Below, piece by piece: positions 9,806 to 18,058 of a stretch of DNA of 64,000 nt (its first letter is position 1; each line of letters starts with the position of its first letter). The position numbers and the translations under genes are program-made. Below the pieces are notes generated by a model, which ran no database searches, was not told the DNA's origin, and was given only the letters and a program-made list of their open reading frames with translations. The DNA is from Flavobacteriales bacterium ALC-1. GTDB lineage: Bacteria > Bacteroidota > Bacteroidia > Flavobacteriales > Flavobacteriaceae. The stretch covers positions 1 to 64,000 of the forward strand of contig ABHI01000005.1 in assembly GCA_000171875.1 (NCBI GenBank), in the 5' to 3' direction.

Positions 9806-10591
9806 TTAATTTGATTTAAAGTAGCCTTTCATTATTCCTCTGTGTGAATTCTTAATAAATTGAAGTATTTCATCACGTTCAGGCGTGGCTTCCATCTCAG
9901 CTTCAATTAAATCTGAAGCTTGTGTATTATTATAATTCTTTTGATATAACATTCTATATATATCTTGTATCTCTCTAATTTTTTCTGAAGTGTATCCTCT
10001 TCGTCGCAGCCCAACAGAATTGATGCCAACATAAGATAATGGCTCACGAGCCGCTTTTACATAAGGTGGTACATCCTTACGGACTAAAGAACCTCCAGTA
10101 ACAAAGGCATGATTTCCTATAGAACAAAATTGATGAACTGCTGTCATACCCGCTAAAATAACATAATCACCAACTGTTATATGACCAGCAAGCGTACTAT
10201 TGTTCGAAAAAATGCAATTATTACCTACAATGCAGTCATGTGCAATATGACAATACGCCATTATTAGGCAATTATCACCAACAACCGTTTTCATACGGTC
10301 AGTAGTACCTCTATTAATGGTAACGCATTCTCTAATGGTAACATTATTACCTATTTCTACTGTCGTATCCTCATCATTATACTTTAAATCTTGTGGTACA
10401 GCAGAAATAACTGATCCCGGGAAAATATTACAATTCTTTCCGATGCGAGCACCTTCCATTATCGTAACGTTACTTCCGATCCAAGTCCCTTCTCCAATCT
10501 TCACATTATTATGAATGGTTGTAAAAGGCTCTATTACCACATTTTTTGCAATTTTTGCACCTGGATGCACGTATGCTAAAGGTTGGTTCAT
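9806..10591 (-). CDS. lpxA: UDP-N-acetylglucosamine 3-O-acyltransferase LpxA
   Basis: LpxA performs the first step of lipid A synthesis, transferring a 3-hydroxyacyl chain from ACP to UDP-GlcNAc. The protein is 261 residues, the usual size, with a left-handed beta-helix of hexapeptide repeats from residue 1 to about 185 and a helical C-terminus. The motif CHIAHDC contains the catalytic histidine (H118, matching E. coli H125). The start lies 7 bases after the stop of lpxC/fabZ. The order lpxD - lpxC/fabZ - lpxA is an intact lipid A operon. Confidence 0.96.
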   Translation of the reverse strand: MNQPLAYVHPGAKIAKNVVIEPFTTIHNNVKIGEGTWIGSNVTIMEGARIGKNCNIFPGSVISAVPQDLKYNDEDTTVEIGNNVTIRECVTINRGTTDRMKTVVGDNCLIMAYCHIAHDCIVGNNCIFSNNSTLAGHITVGDYVILAGMTAVHQFCSIGNHAFVTGGSLVRKDVPPYVKAAREPLSYVGINSVGLRRRGYTSEKIREIQDIYRMLYQKNYNNTQASDLIEAEMEATPERDEILQFIKNSHRGIMKGYFKSN

Positions 10592-10598
10592 TTTTCTA

Positions 10599-12005
10599 TT
10601 ATTTTACTTTTGAAATTTGGGCCATTAATTCAGCCTCTGCACATAATTTTCCATTGGCATATGCATAACCTTGCATATGACAAATACCACGTCTAATCGG
10701 AGTTATTAATGAGCATTTAAAAATTAATGTATCACCAGGAACTACTTTTTGTTTAAACTTAACATTATCCATTTTCATGAAAAATGTTAAATAGTTTTCT
10801 GGATCTGGAACTGTACTTAATACTAAAATACCCCCGGTTTGTGCCATAGCTTCAACTATTAAAACACCTGGCATTACTGGTTGCCCTGGAAAATGTCCTT
10901 TAAAGAACTCTTCGTTCATGGTAACATTTTTCATTCCTATAACTTGGTTATCTGTTAATTCAAAAACCTTATCTAGTAATAAAAAGGGTTGCCTATGTGG
11001 TAGCATGTTCATAATTTGATTCACGTCCATTAATGGTTCTGAATTCAAATCTACATGTGGCACATTATTACGTCTTTCGTTTTTTATAATTTTTGACATC
11101 TTTTTTGCAAACTGAGTGTTTACAAAATGTCCAGGTTTATTAGCTATAACCTTACCTCTAATTCGTGTACCGACTAAGGCTAAATCACCTACAACATCTA
11201 ACAATTTATGACGTGCAGCTTCATTTGGATGGTGTAAAGTAAGATTGTCTAAAATACCATTAGGTTTTACAGCTATTTTATCTTTATCAAAAGCAATACT
11301 AAGCTTTTTCATAGTTTCGGGAGACAGCTCTTTATCTACATATACAATAGCGTTGTTTAAGTCTCCTCCTTTTATCAATCCATTTTCAAGAAGCATTTCT
11401 ATTTCGTGTAAAAAACTAAATGTTCTAGCATCAGCAATTTCAGTTTTAAAATCTGATACTTTAGTCATAGTTGCATTTTGAGTTCCTAATACTTTAGTAC
11501 CAAAATCTACCATGGTAGTTACCTGATAAGAATTTGAAGGCATTAAAATAATTTCACTGCCTGTTTCCTCATCAGAATAAGAAACGACTTCAGTCACTAC
11601 ATATTCTTCTCTAAATGCATCTTGCTCAATAACACCAGCTTTTTCTATAGCTTCCACAAAGAATTTTGAAGAACCATCCATTATTGGCGGCTCAGACGCA
11701 TTAAGTTCTATAACTGCATTGTCAATATCTAAACCTACTAAAGCAGCTAATACATGTTCGCAAGTTTGTATAGTAACCCCATTTCTTTCTAAACAAGTAC
11801 CGCGTTGTGTATTGGTAACATAATTTGCATCAGCTTCTATTTTTGGGTTACCTTCTAAATCAACACGTTCAAAAAGAAAACCTGAATTTTCTGCACCAGG
11901 TTTAAATACTAACGTTACATCAGCACCTGTATGAAGTCCAACACCTTTTAGCGTGACTTCTTTTTCAATGGTTTTTTGTTTTGCTTCCGTTTTAATTATT
12001 GCCAT
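10599..12005 (-). CDS. lpxC: Bifunctional LpxC deacetylase / FabZ dehydratase fusion
   Basis: The first about 310 residues are LpxC, the zinc enzyme that removes the acetyl group from UDP-3-O-acyl-GlcNAc. TCEHVLAAL gives E83 and zinc ligand H84, RHKLLD gives H266 and D270, and PGHF gives H293. The last about 145 residues are FabZ, the 3-hydroxyacyl-ACP dehydratase: LPHRQPFLLLD, catalytic H371 in GHFPGQPVMPG, and E385 in VEAMAQ. This fusion of 468 residues is characteristic of Bacteroidota. It combines committed lipid A synthesis with the fatty acid step that competes for the same acyl-ACP. The start overlaps the lpxD 3' end by 14 bases. Confidence 0.97.
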   Translation of the reverse strand: MAIIKTEAKQKTIEKEVTLKGVGLHTGADVTLVFKPGAENSGFLFERVDLEGNPKIEADANYVTNTQRGTCLERNGVTIQTCEHVLAALVGLDIDNAVIELNASEPPIMDGSSKFFVEAIEKAGVIEQDAFREEYVVTEVVSYSDEETGSEIILMPSNSYQVTTMVDFGTKVLGTQNATMTKVSDFKTEIADARTFSFLHEIEMLLENGLIKGGDLNNAIVYVDKELSPETMKKLSIAFDKDKIAVKPNGILDNLTLHHPNEAARHKLLDVVGDLALVGTRIRGKVIANKPGHFVNTQFAKKMSKIIKNERRNNVPHVDLNSEPLMDVNQIMNMLPHRQPFLLLDKVFELTDNQVIGMKNVTMNEEFFKGHFPGQPVMPGVLIVEAMAQTGGILVLSTVPDPENYLTFFMKMDNVKFKQKVVPGDTLIFKCSLITPIRRGICHMQGYAYANGKLCAEAELMAQISKVK

Positions 12006-13020
12006 CTACTTTTTTTTCTAATTCATCTATAGTTTTAACAAGCTTTGGTAAATTTTTAAAATGCACATAAGATTTACTCCAGTCAGAATACCCAAAAGAT
12101 GGCGATCCCTGTAAGATTTCATTATCTTTTACATTTCTACCTATACCAGATTGCGCTTGCACTCTAACATTATTTCCAATAACCAAATGACCAGCAATAC
12201 CAACTTGACCCCCAATAAGGCAGCCATCTCCAATTTTGGTAGAACCAGCAACTCCTGTCTGAGCAGCAATTACTGTATTTTTTCCTATCTCAACATTATG
12301 AGCTATCTGTATTTGGTTATCTAGTTTTACACCAGATCGTATTATTGTAGAACCCATTGTAGCTCTATCAATAGTTGTACCTGCACCAACATCAACATAA
12401 TCTTCTAAAATAACATTTCCAATCTGTGGTATTTTAGAATATTCACCTTCTTTACTAGGTGCAAACCCAAAACCATCTGCTCCAATTATAGCGCCAGAAT
12501 TAACAACACAATTCTTACCAATAATACAATCGGCATATACTTTACCTCCTGCAAAAATTATAGTATTATCCCCAAGCTTTACATTATCACCGATATAGGC
12601 ATTTGGAAAAATTTTTACGTTGTCTCCAATTTCAACATTGTTACCTATGTAGGCAAATGCACCTATATATATACTGTCTGGCGTTTTAGAAGTTTCAGAA
12701 ATAAAACAAGGCTGTTCTATCCCAGTTTTATTCAACTTAATTTGATTGTAATATTCTAATAGTTTTGAAAACCCTTCATAAGCGTCTTCTACTTTTATAA
12801 GCGTAGTAGAAATAGGTTTTTCTGGTTCAAAATCTGAGTTTACAATAGTAATAGAAGCCTCAGTCGTATATATATATGGAGTGTATTTATCGTTTGACAA
12901 AAACGATAGTGAACCCTTAGCCCCTTCTTCAATTTTAGACAACTTAAAAACCTCAATATTTGGGTCGCCAATGACAGTGCCTTCTAAAATACCTGCGATT
13001 TGTTCTGCTGTAAATTTCAT
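11992..13020 (-). CDS. lpxD: UDP-3-O-acylglucosamine N-acyltransferase LpxD
   Basis: LpxD adds the N-linked 3-hydroxyacyl chain to UDP-3-O-acylglucosamine, the third step of lipid A synthesis. The 342 residues match the normal length. The N-terminal uridine-binding domain (about 1-110) includes GSLSFLSNDKY, then a long left-handed beta-helix with hexapeptide repeats carries DNQIQIAHNVEIG, with catalytic H241 (E. coli H239). Residues GADGFGFAP and TTIDRATMGST are also typical. It is the first gene of the lpx operon, 142 bases after the HD-domain gene, and its 3' end overlaps lpxC/fabZ. A shorter paralogue lies at 7638-8573. Confidence 0.96.
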   Translation of the reverse strand: MKFTAEQIAGILEGTVIGDPNIEVFKLSKIEEGAKGSLSFLSNDKYTPYIYTTEASITIVNSDFEPEKPISTTLIKVEDAYEGFSKLLEYYNQIKLNKTGIEQPCFISETSKTPDSIYIGAFAYIGNNVEIGDNVKIFPNAYIGDNVKLGDNTIIFAGGKVYADCIIGKNCVVNSGAIIGADGFGFAPSKEGEYSKIPQIGNVILEDYVDVGAGTTIDRATMGSTIIRSGVKLDNQIQIAHNVEIGKNTVIAAQTGVAGSTKIGDGCLIGGQVGIAGHLVIGNNVRVQAQSGIGRNVKDNEILQGSPSFGYSDWSKSYVHFKNLPKLVKTIDELEKKVDGNN

Positions 13021-13162
13021 GTGCTTATATCTCTATTATTTTGCAAAGGTCACATGGAACATTCCAAATATTCATTCGTTTTAACATTAAGTTTTGATAT
13101 GAATGTTTCAATTAATTGATTTTAATGTCATTGATGGTTTCCGCAAAAATAGAAAAAAAGGA

Positions 13163-14392
13163 TTACATTTTCTTTTTAGGATAGCACATATAATATTTAG
13201 TTACAGGTTTACTTAGGGCTTTTAAGTTTAATTGATCGGAGACTTTAACAATATCCTTAATTTTACCAGACTTCAACATAATATTTATGTTTTGTTTTTT
13301 ATTCTGATATGCTTGGTTTGTTATCTCTCCTTGAAACACAAAATAATCAGCTTCAGCTTTAGAAATATTGTATTTATCCATTATTAAGTTTGAATGTGCA
13401 ATTAATTCGGATGATTTAATTGGTTTATTTTTCAGCTTAATTTTTAATAAGTCTCTATTAATGATCATTTCACAAAGGTTACTCAGCACAAAATCATCAT
13501 GACTTTGCCAATCTTTCATTGCAGAAACAATATCATAATCATCAAGCTTTGCGAAAATAGCTAAGGTTTCATTATTAAAACGGTCGCCACCTCTTTCGGT
13601 ATTTAAGAAAAAAAATAACGCTTCACTACAATTTAATTCCGCTCCCAAATTGACCAGTTCTTTAGCGCGCTTTAAAATTCGGGTTAGTAATTGCTCTGCT
13701 ACCAAACCCGTTTTATGCAAATACACCTGCCAGTACATAAAGCGTCTTGCTACTAAAAACTTTTCAACACTATATATTCCTTTTTCTTCTATAACTAATT
13801 GATCGTTAACCACATTAAGCATGGTAATTAAACGTTCGCTATTAATATTACCCTCTGCAACTCCTGTATAAAAACTATCGCGTTTTAAGTAATCAGCTCT
13901 ATCCATGTCTAATTGGCTAGATATAAGCTCGCACATAAACTTACGATCGTATTTACCTTTGAAAATTGAAATAGCCAACGTTAAACTTCCGTTAAACTCT
14001 GTATTGAGCTCTTCCATAAAACGAAGCGAAATTTCCTCATGAGATATATCATTTACAATGCTATGCTCCATAGCATGCGAAAATGGACCATGACCAATAT
14101 CGTGTAATAAAATAGCAATTAGTAATCCATTTTCTTCATCTTCAGAAATTACAACTCCCTTAAAACGAAGTACATTGATGGCTTTTTGCATTAAATGCAT
14201 ACTACCAAGTGCGTGATGAAAACGCGTATGATGAGCACCTGGATACACCAAATATGATAATCCCATTTGACTTATACGACGTAATCTTTGAAAATACTTA
14301 TGCTGAATAAGATCGAAAATTAACGAATTAGGAATAGTAATAAATCCGTAAATTGGATCGTTAAATATTTTAAGCTTATTATTTGTAGGCAA
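13163..14392 (-). CDS. HD-domain phosphohydrolase
   Basis: This 409-residue protein contains the metal-binding HD signature: histidines in RFHHALGSMHL (H59/H60), then LLHDIGHGPFSHAMEH with H97-D98, H101 and H106. This is the arrangement found in dGTPase/SAMHD1-like and YdhJ-like hydrolases of nucleotides. The start YGFITIPNSLIFDLIQHKYFQRLRRI is also conserved in that group. The substrate is unknown, although a (deoxy)nucleoside triphosphate or nucleotide signal is likely. It is transcribed away from porX; the shared intergenic region is a long inverted repeat. It lies upstream of lpxD on the same strand, with a 142-base gap. Confidence 0.9.
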   Translation of the reverse strand: MPTNNKLKIFNDPIYGFITIPNSLIFDLIQHKYFQRLRRISQMGLSYLVYPGAHHTRFHHALGSMHLMQKAINVLRFKGVVISEDEENGLLIAILLHDIGHGPFSHAMEHSIVNDISHEEISLRFMEELNTEFNGSLTLAISIFKGKYDRKFMCELISSQLDMDRADYLKRDSFYTGVAEGNINSERLITMLNVVNDQLVIEEKGIYSVEKFLVARRFMYWQVYLHKTGLVAEQLLTRILKRAKELVNLGAELNCSEALFFFLNTERGGDRFNNETLAIFAKLDDYDIVSAMKDWQSHDDFVLSNLCEMIINRDLLKIKLKNKPIKSSELIAHSNLIMDKYNISKAEADYFVFQGEITNQAYQNKKQNINIMLKSGKIKDIVKVSDQLNLKALSKPVTKYYMCYPKKKM

Positions 14393-14410
14393 AATGTAAA
14401 TATTAATTAA

Positions 14411-14571
14411 AGAATTGATTTAAACTTTTTCAATTGGCTGCAAAATTTTATTTTTTACTCACTATTTGCCTTTTTATTACTCCTTAGCGATGCTATGCAG
14501 TTCAAAAAAGTCTTTAATTGAGCAAAAAACCATTATTTTTCGCTTCAATCAAAAAAGTTTAAACCAATTCT
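14411..14571. promoter_or_regulatory. Long inverted repeat in the divergent HD/porX control region
   Basis: The arms 14411-14430 and 14552-14571 are inverted copies with 19 of 20 matches (AGAATTG, A or G, TTTAAACTTTTT). Weaker inverted similarity, with small gaps, extends each arm inward to about 50 bases (to about 14460 and 14520). One arm ends 18 bases from the HD start codon and the other 19 bases from the porX start codon. The two genes therefore have nearly the same leader sequence. This could be a shared operator, a shared promoter or leader element, or a cruciform-forming structure. Confidence 0.6.
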
Positions 14572-14590
14572 AAAACAAATATACACCAAC

Positions 14591-16138
14591 ATGATAAATA
14601 TTCTTTGGGTTGACGATGAAATCGATTTATTAAAACCACATATTATCTTTTTAGAGCAAAAACAATATGAGGTTACCACTTGCCAAAGTGGTACTGAAGC
14701 TCTAGAAATAATAAATGACACTAATTTTGATATTGTCTTCTTAGATGAAAATATGCCAGGTTTAACTGGTCTTGAAACTTTAAATGAAATTAAAGAGCGT
14801 CGTGCAAATCTTCCAGTAGTAATGATTACTAAAAGTGAAGAAGAGTATATTATGGAAGAAGCAATTGGTAATAAGATTGCTGATTACTTGATTAAACCCG
14901 TAAATCCTAATCAGATCTTATTGAGCCTAAAAAAGAACTTAGACCATTCGCGTTTAATCTCTGAAAAAACAACATCAAATTATCAGCAAGAATTTAGAAA
15001 GATAGCAATGGATTTATCTATGGTAAATTCTTATGAAGAATGGATAGATTTATATCAGAAGTTAATTTATTGGGAGCTACAACTCGAAAATATTGAAGAT
15101 GTTGGTATGACCCAAATTTTAGAATCTCAAAAAACCGAAGCTAATCTTCAATTCGGAAAATTTATTGAAAAAAATTATGAAGACTGGTTTCAACCCAATA
15201 CGGATGCGCCTATAATGTCTCATACACTTTTTAAAGACAAAGTAGTACCTGAATTGAGTGACAAACAACCCACATTATTAATCGTTATAGATAATCTAAG
15301 ATACGATCAATGGAAAGCCTTTGAGCCTATTGTAAATAATTATTACAAAAAAGCTTCTGAACTCTCTTTTTATAGTATTCTACCAACTGCAACACAATAT
15401 GCGCGTAATGCCATTTTTTCAGGTTTAATGCCAGCTGATATGGAAAAATTATTTCCGCAGTACTGGAAAAACGACACTGATGAAGGTGGTAAAAATATGC
15501 ATGAAGGGGATTTTTTAAGAGAACAATTAAAGCGTTTAGGATTAAACCATGTAAAGCATGAATACCAAAAGATTACAAATCTTAAAGCAGGCAAAAAGCT
15601 AGTAGAAAACTTTAGATCTCTAAAAGACAATGACCTAAATGTTGTGGTTTATAATTTTGTAGATATGCTATCCCACTCCAAAACAGAAATGGAGGTTGTA
15701 AAAGAATTAGCTTCTAATGATAAGGCTTATCGTTCTCTAACAGTTAGTTGGTTTAAAAATTCGCCTTTACTAGAAATGATTCAGTTATCACAGCAGTTAG
15801 GTTTTAAACTCATTTTAACCACAGATCATGGTACTATAAATGTAACTTCACCATCTAAAGTTATTGGAGATAGAGACACGAGTTTAAACTTGCGTTATAA
15901 GACCGGTCGTAGCCTTACCTATCAAGACAAAGATGTCTTAGCGATTAAAGATCCAAAGTCTGTGCATTTACCATCATTATCTATGAGTAGCTCATTTATA
16001 TTTGCTAAAGGTGATTTGTTCTTGGCTTACCCAAACAATTTTAATCATTATGTAAGTTATTATAGAAATACATATCAGCATGGTGGAGTGTCTTTAGAGG
16101 AAATGATTATTCCTTTTGTGGTTTTGGATCCAAAATAG
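14591..16138 (+). CDS. porX: PorX response regulator with PglZ domain (T9SS control)
   Basis: The 515-residue protein starts with a response-regulator receiver domain (1-120): acidic pair D8-D9, phosphoacceptor D52 in FLDENMPG, T80 and K102. The C-terminal part (about 200-515) is a PglZ/alkaline-phosphatase-like domain: LLIVIDNLRYDQW, the candidate nucleophile region PTATQYARN, LTTDHGT, and a late histidine in YQHGGVSLEEM. This is the layout of PorX, which in Porphyromonas gingivalis works with PorY and a sigma factor to control type IX secretion. The PglZ part is reported to be a zinc-dependent hydrolase of oligonucleotides. Its partner kinase is not in this window. A T9SS cargo is encoded at 25966-31218. 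Confidence 0.93.
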   Translation: MINILWVDDEIDLLKPHIIFLEQKQYEVTTCQSGTEALEIINDTNFDIVFLDENMPGLTGLETLNEIKERRANLPVVMITKSEEEYIMEEAIGNKIADYLIKPVNPNQILLSLKKNLDHSRLISEKTTSNYQQEFRKIAMDLSMVNSYEEWIDLYQKLIYWELQLENIEDVGMTQILESQKTEANLQFGKFIEKNYEDWFQPNTDAPIMSHTLFKDKVVPELSDKQPTLLIVIDNLRYDQWKAFEPIVNNYYKKASELSFYSILPTATQYARNAIFSGLMPADMEKLFPQYWKNDTDEGGKNMHEGDFLREQLKRLGLNHVKHEYQKITNLKAGKKLVENFRSLKDNDLNVVVYNFVDMLSHSKTEMEVVKELASNDKAYRSLTVSWFKNSPLLEMIQLSQQLGFKLILTTDHGTINVTSPSKVIGDRDTSLNLRYKTGRSLTYQDKDVLAIKDPKSVHLPSLSMSSSFIFAKGDLFLAYPNNFNHYVSYYRNTYQHGGVSLEEMIIPFVVLDPK

Positions 16139-16257
16139 AATACAAAACGACGCAATAAATCCGTAAAGCGCGAAAAATATCGACGAAATACACTTTTCTC
16201 TTGGATATACCAATATTTATTGCTAACATTGTAGCCCATAATTTGCAATAGAATACA

Positions 16258-16722
16258 TTGAAAACTATAGAGTTAACATATCATTTAAAAGATATTGATG
16301 CCATTGCCGCTAATGTTTTAGAGTATTTAGAATCTAAAACCATACTCTTTAACGGGGCTATGGGAGCTGGAAAGACCACATTTATAAATGCGCTGCTAAG
16401 AGCGATGCAAAGTAATGATGTTGCCACTAGCCCAACCTTTTCTATTGTAAATGAATATACCATACCTAATGATAAAGTCTACCATTTTGACTTTTATAGA
16501 GTAGAATCTATAGATGAAGCTTATAATTTTGGTATAGAAGATTATTTAAATAGTAACCATTGGTTATTTATGGAATGGCCAGAGCGTATTGAAGAGTTAC
16601 TGCCAGATGATACGCAAACCATTACTATTACTAACATACAAGACAATAAACGATCCCTCAAATTAACTATAAACACAAATCATTTAACCGAAAATACAGC
16701 CATGACAGCACCGAAATTTTAG
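16258..16722 (+). CDS. tsaE: tRNA threonylcarbamoyladenosine biosynthesis ATPase TsaE
   Basis: TsaE is the P-loop ATPase that works with TsaB and TsaD to make the t6A modification at position 37 of ANN-decoding tRNAs. The Walker A motif GAMGAGKTTFI sits at about residues 34-44, followed by the typical PTFSIVNEY and the aromatic-rich HFDFYRVESIDEAYNFGIEDYL. The 154 residues fit the family. The start is a TTG at 16258: an in-frame stop (16249-16251) excludes anything upstream, and the next ATG lies inside the P-loop. The gene follows porX by 119 bases. Confidence 0.95.
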   Translation: MKTIELTYHLKDIDAIAANVLEYLESKTILFNGAMGAGKTTFINALLRAMQSNDVATSPTFSIVNEYTIPNDKVYHFDFYRVESIDEAYNFGIEDYLNSNHWLFMEWPERIEELLPDDTQTITITNIQDNKRSLKLTINTNHLTENTAMTAPKF

Positions 16723-16841
16723 ATAAAATTTTATAACAATTCTTACAAGATAGTAGGCCAATTGCGGGAAAACCGTAATGGAAGCTTCAAAATTTCTTGG
16801 ACTTTAACACTAGTTGATTTTTACAGATGCGATATGCATTA

Positions 16842-16849
16842 TACATTTG
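16842..16849 (+). promoter_or_regulatory. -7 box before the small secreted peptide gene
   Basis: TACATTTG matches the Bacteroidota TAnnTTTG element and lies 30 bases before the ATG at 16880. A TTG at 16814-16816 is a little too far upstream (25 bases) to be a good -33 element. Confidence 0.45.
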
Positions 16850-16879
16850 TACTATTAATTAATTAAAATCCCTTAAATT

Positions 16880-17032
16880 ATGAAAGCTAAAAAACTAGTA
16901 CTAGCGATCGCTATCTTCGGAGGAATGTTATTTACTGTACAGGCAACTAACATTATTGACTTAGATGGACAGACTACAACACAAATTGACAAAAGAAAAA
17001 TCAAAATTCCTGGACAAGGAAGTAATAAATAA
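16880..17032 (+). CDS. Small secreted peptide (50 residues)
   Basis: This short frame encodes MKAKKLVLAIAIFGG, then MLFTVQA and a polar tail ending KIKIPGQGSNK. The first 22 residues form a clear Sec signal peptide with a likely cleavage after VQA, leaving a mature peptide of about 28 residues. A -7 promoter box precedes it by 30 bases. No family is recognised. Its last 68 bases overlap, in another frame, the start of the membrane protein gene at 16965, so the two may be translationally coupled. It could be a toxin-like, signalling or structural peptide; nothing in the sequence decides this. Confidence 0.6.
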   Translation: MKAKKLVLAIAIFGGMLFTVQATNIIDLDGQTTTQIDKRKIKIPGQGSNK

Positions 17033-17519
17033 AAAATCTTTGATTTTAGGGAGTATAATTGCTACTTTTTTAGCATTTTCTCCTTTTCTTTTTACACTTT
17101 ATGAAAGTGTTCCAAGTGTTAGAACTTGGAGCACTTCTTGGTTTACATATGACAGCCCTTATTATGAAAATGTTCAAGTATTCGCTTGGACCATAACTAC
17201 AAAATTAATCCCTCTTATATTTCTTACTCTTTGGTTTTTAACCAATCGTCATTGGTGGTATCATGCATTATTAGTTCCTATGGCTATGTATATATATCAA
17301 TTAATTATTATTGTTAATGATGACAATGTATTTGCTGACACTAATGAGCAAAAACTATATCTTGTTCCAGTAATGGCCATTGTTATTCCATCCATTTATT
17401 TACTTAGAGCCAAAATGTTTAATAAAATAAATGACGCAAATAAAACCATGGAAGAACTCGAAGAAGAGTTTATGATAAAGCCTAAAGGTATTTGGGGAAA
17501 GGTTAAACAGTATTTTTAG
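16965..17519 (+). CDS. Four-helix membrane protein, paralogue A of a local family
   Basis: The 184 residues contain about four hydrophobic helices (about 26-47, 67-88, 92-112, 126-145) with a charged N-terminus and a short cytoplasmic tail. The conserved core WTITTKLIPLIFLTLWFLT, then NRHWW, matches two other proteins in the window (20098-20748 and 20717-21337). The ATG at 16965 is the only good start. Its N-terminus of about 22 polar residues agrees with paralogue B, although it overlaps the small peptide gene. No characterised family is recognised. It ends just before a strong bidirectional terminator. Membrane location is firm; the role is unknown. Confidence 0.8.
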   Translation: MDRLQHKLTKEKSKFLDKEVINKKSLILGSIIATFLAFSPFLFTLYESVPSVRTWSTSWFTYDSPYYENVQVFAWTITTKLIPLIFLTLWFLTNRHWWYHALLVPMAMYIYQLIIIVNDDNVFADTNEQKLYLVPVMAIVIPSIYLLRAKMFNKINDANKTMEELEEEFMIKPKGIWGKVKQYF

Positions 17520-17544
17520 AGAAATAACAACATTACATACATAT

Positions 17545-17578
17545 AAAAAATAGCAGATAAGATTATCTGCTATTTTTT
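17545..17578. terminator. Bidirectional terminator between convergent genes
   Basis: A perfect stem (AAAAAATAGCAGATA with its complement) surrounds a 4-base loop at 17560-17563, giving A- and T-runs on both sides. It lies between the stop of the membrane protein (17519) and the stop of the minus-strand lipoprotein (17600) and can serve both. Confidence 0.9.
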
Positions 17579-17599
17579 TATTTAAAAGGGATCACATTA

Positions 17600-18058
17600 T
17601 TAATTCCTTGTTGAATCTACTTTTACACTATTCATAATAGACAAACTTCTTTCTAACTTTTTTAAGAAAGCATCAACTTCTTTAGTGTTATTAAAATTTG
17701 GGTAATTCAATGCTTTTCCACTTCTATCAAACTCAAAACTCCAGCCATTACTAATTCTATCTAGTTTCAAACATAACAAAAGCTCTTGTTTAGAATAATT
17801 TCCTAATAAAAAAGAATCTACTCTTCGTTTTATAAGAGTACTTTTTACTTTATTTTTTATTGAATTAGAAATCTCAAATAATACAGAATCTTTACCTTTT
17901 ATTAGTTTAAATTCTTTAGTAGATAATTTTAATTCCTTTTTTAAGATTCTTAAAGAATTTCTTTTTTCATTCATATTATTAAAAGGCTGGTATGATTTAC
18001 AACCGATTAAAATAAGTGATATTATAAATATAATTTTTTTTATTTTCAACTTAGTCAT
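17600..18058 (-). CDS. Small lipoprotein of unknown function
   Basis: This 152-residue protein has a lipoprotein signal (IISLILIGC, Cys20). The mature part is highly charged, with many Lys and Ser residues such as KELKLSTKEFKLIKGKD, and a predicted alpha/beta segment KQELLLCLKLDRISNGWSFEFDRSG. I see no known domain. Its start overlaps the 3' end of the 469-residue lipoprotein by 8 bases, so the two form an operon and may work together in the envelope. The shared bidirectional terminator lies just beyond the stop. Confidence 0.75.
   Translation of the reverse strand: MTKLKIKKIIFIISLILIGCKSYQPFNNMNEKRNSLRILKKELKLSTKEFKLIKGKDSVLFEISNSIKNKVKSTLIKRRVDSFLLGNYSKQELLLCLKLDRISNGWSFEFDRSGKALNYPNFNNTKEVDAFLKKLERSLSIMNSVKVDSTRN

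Noticed and set aside
16122..16135. Perfect 14-bp palindrome TTTTGGATCCAAAA at the end of porX
   Set aside because: It encodes the last residues of PorX and has no T-run or other terminator features; it is probably chance.
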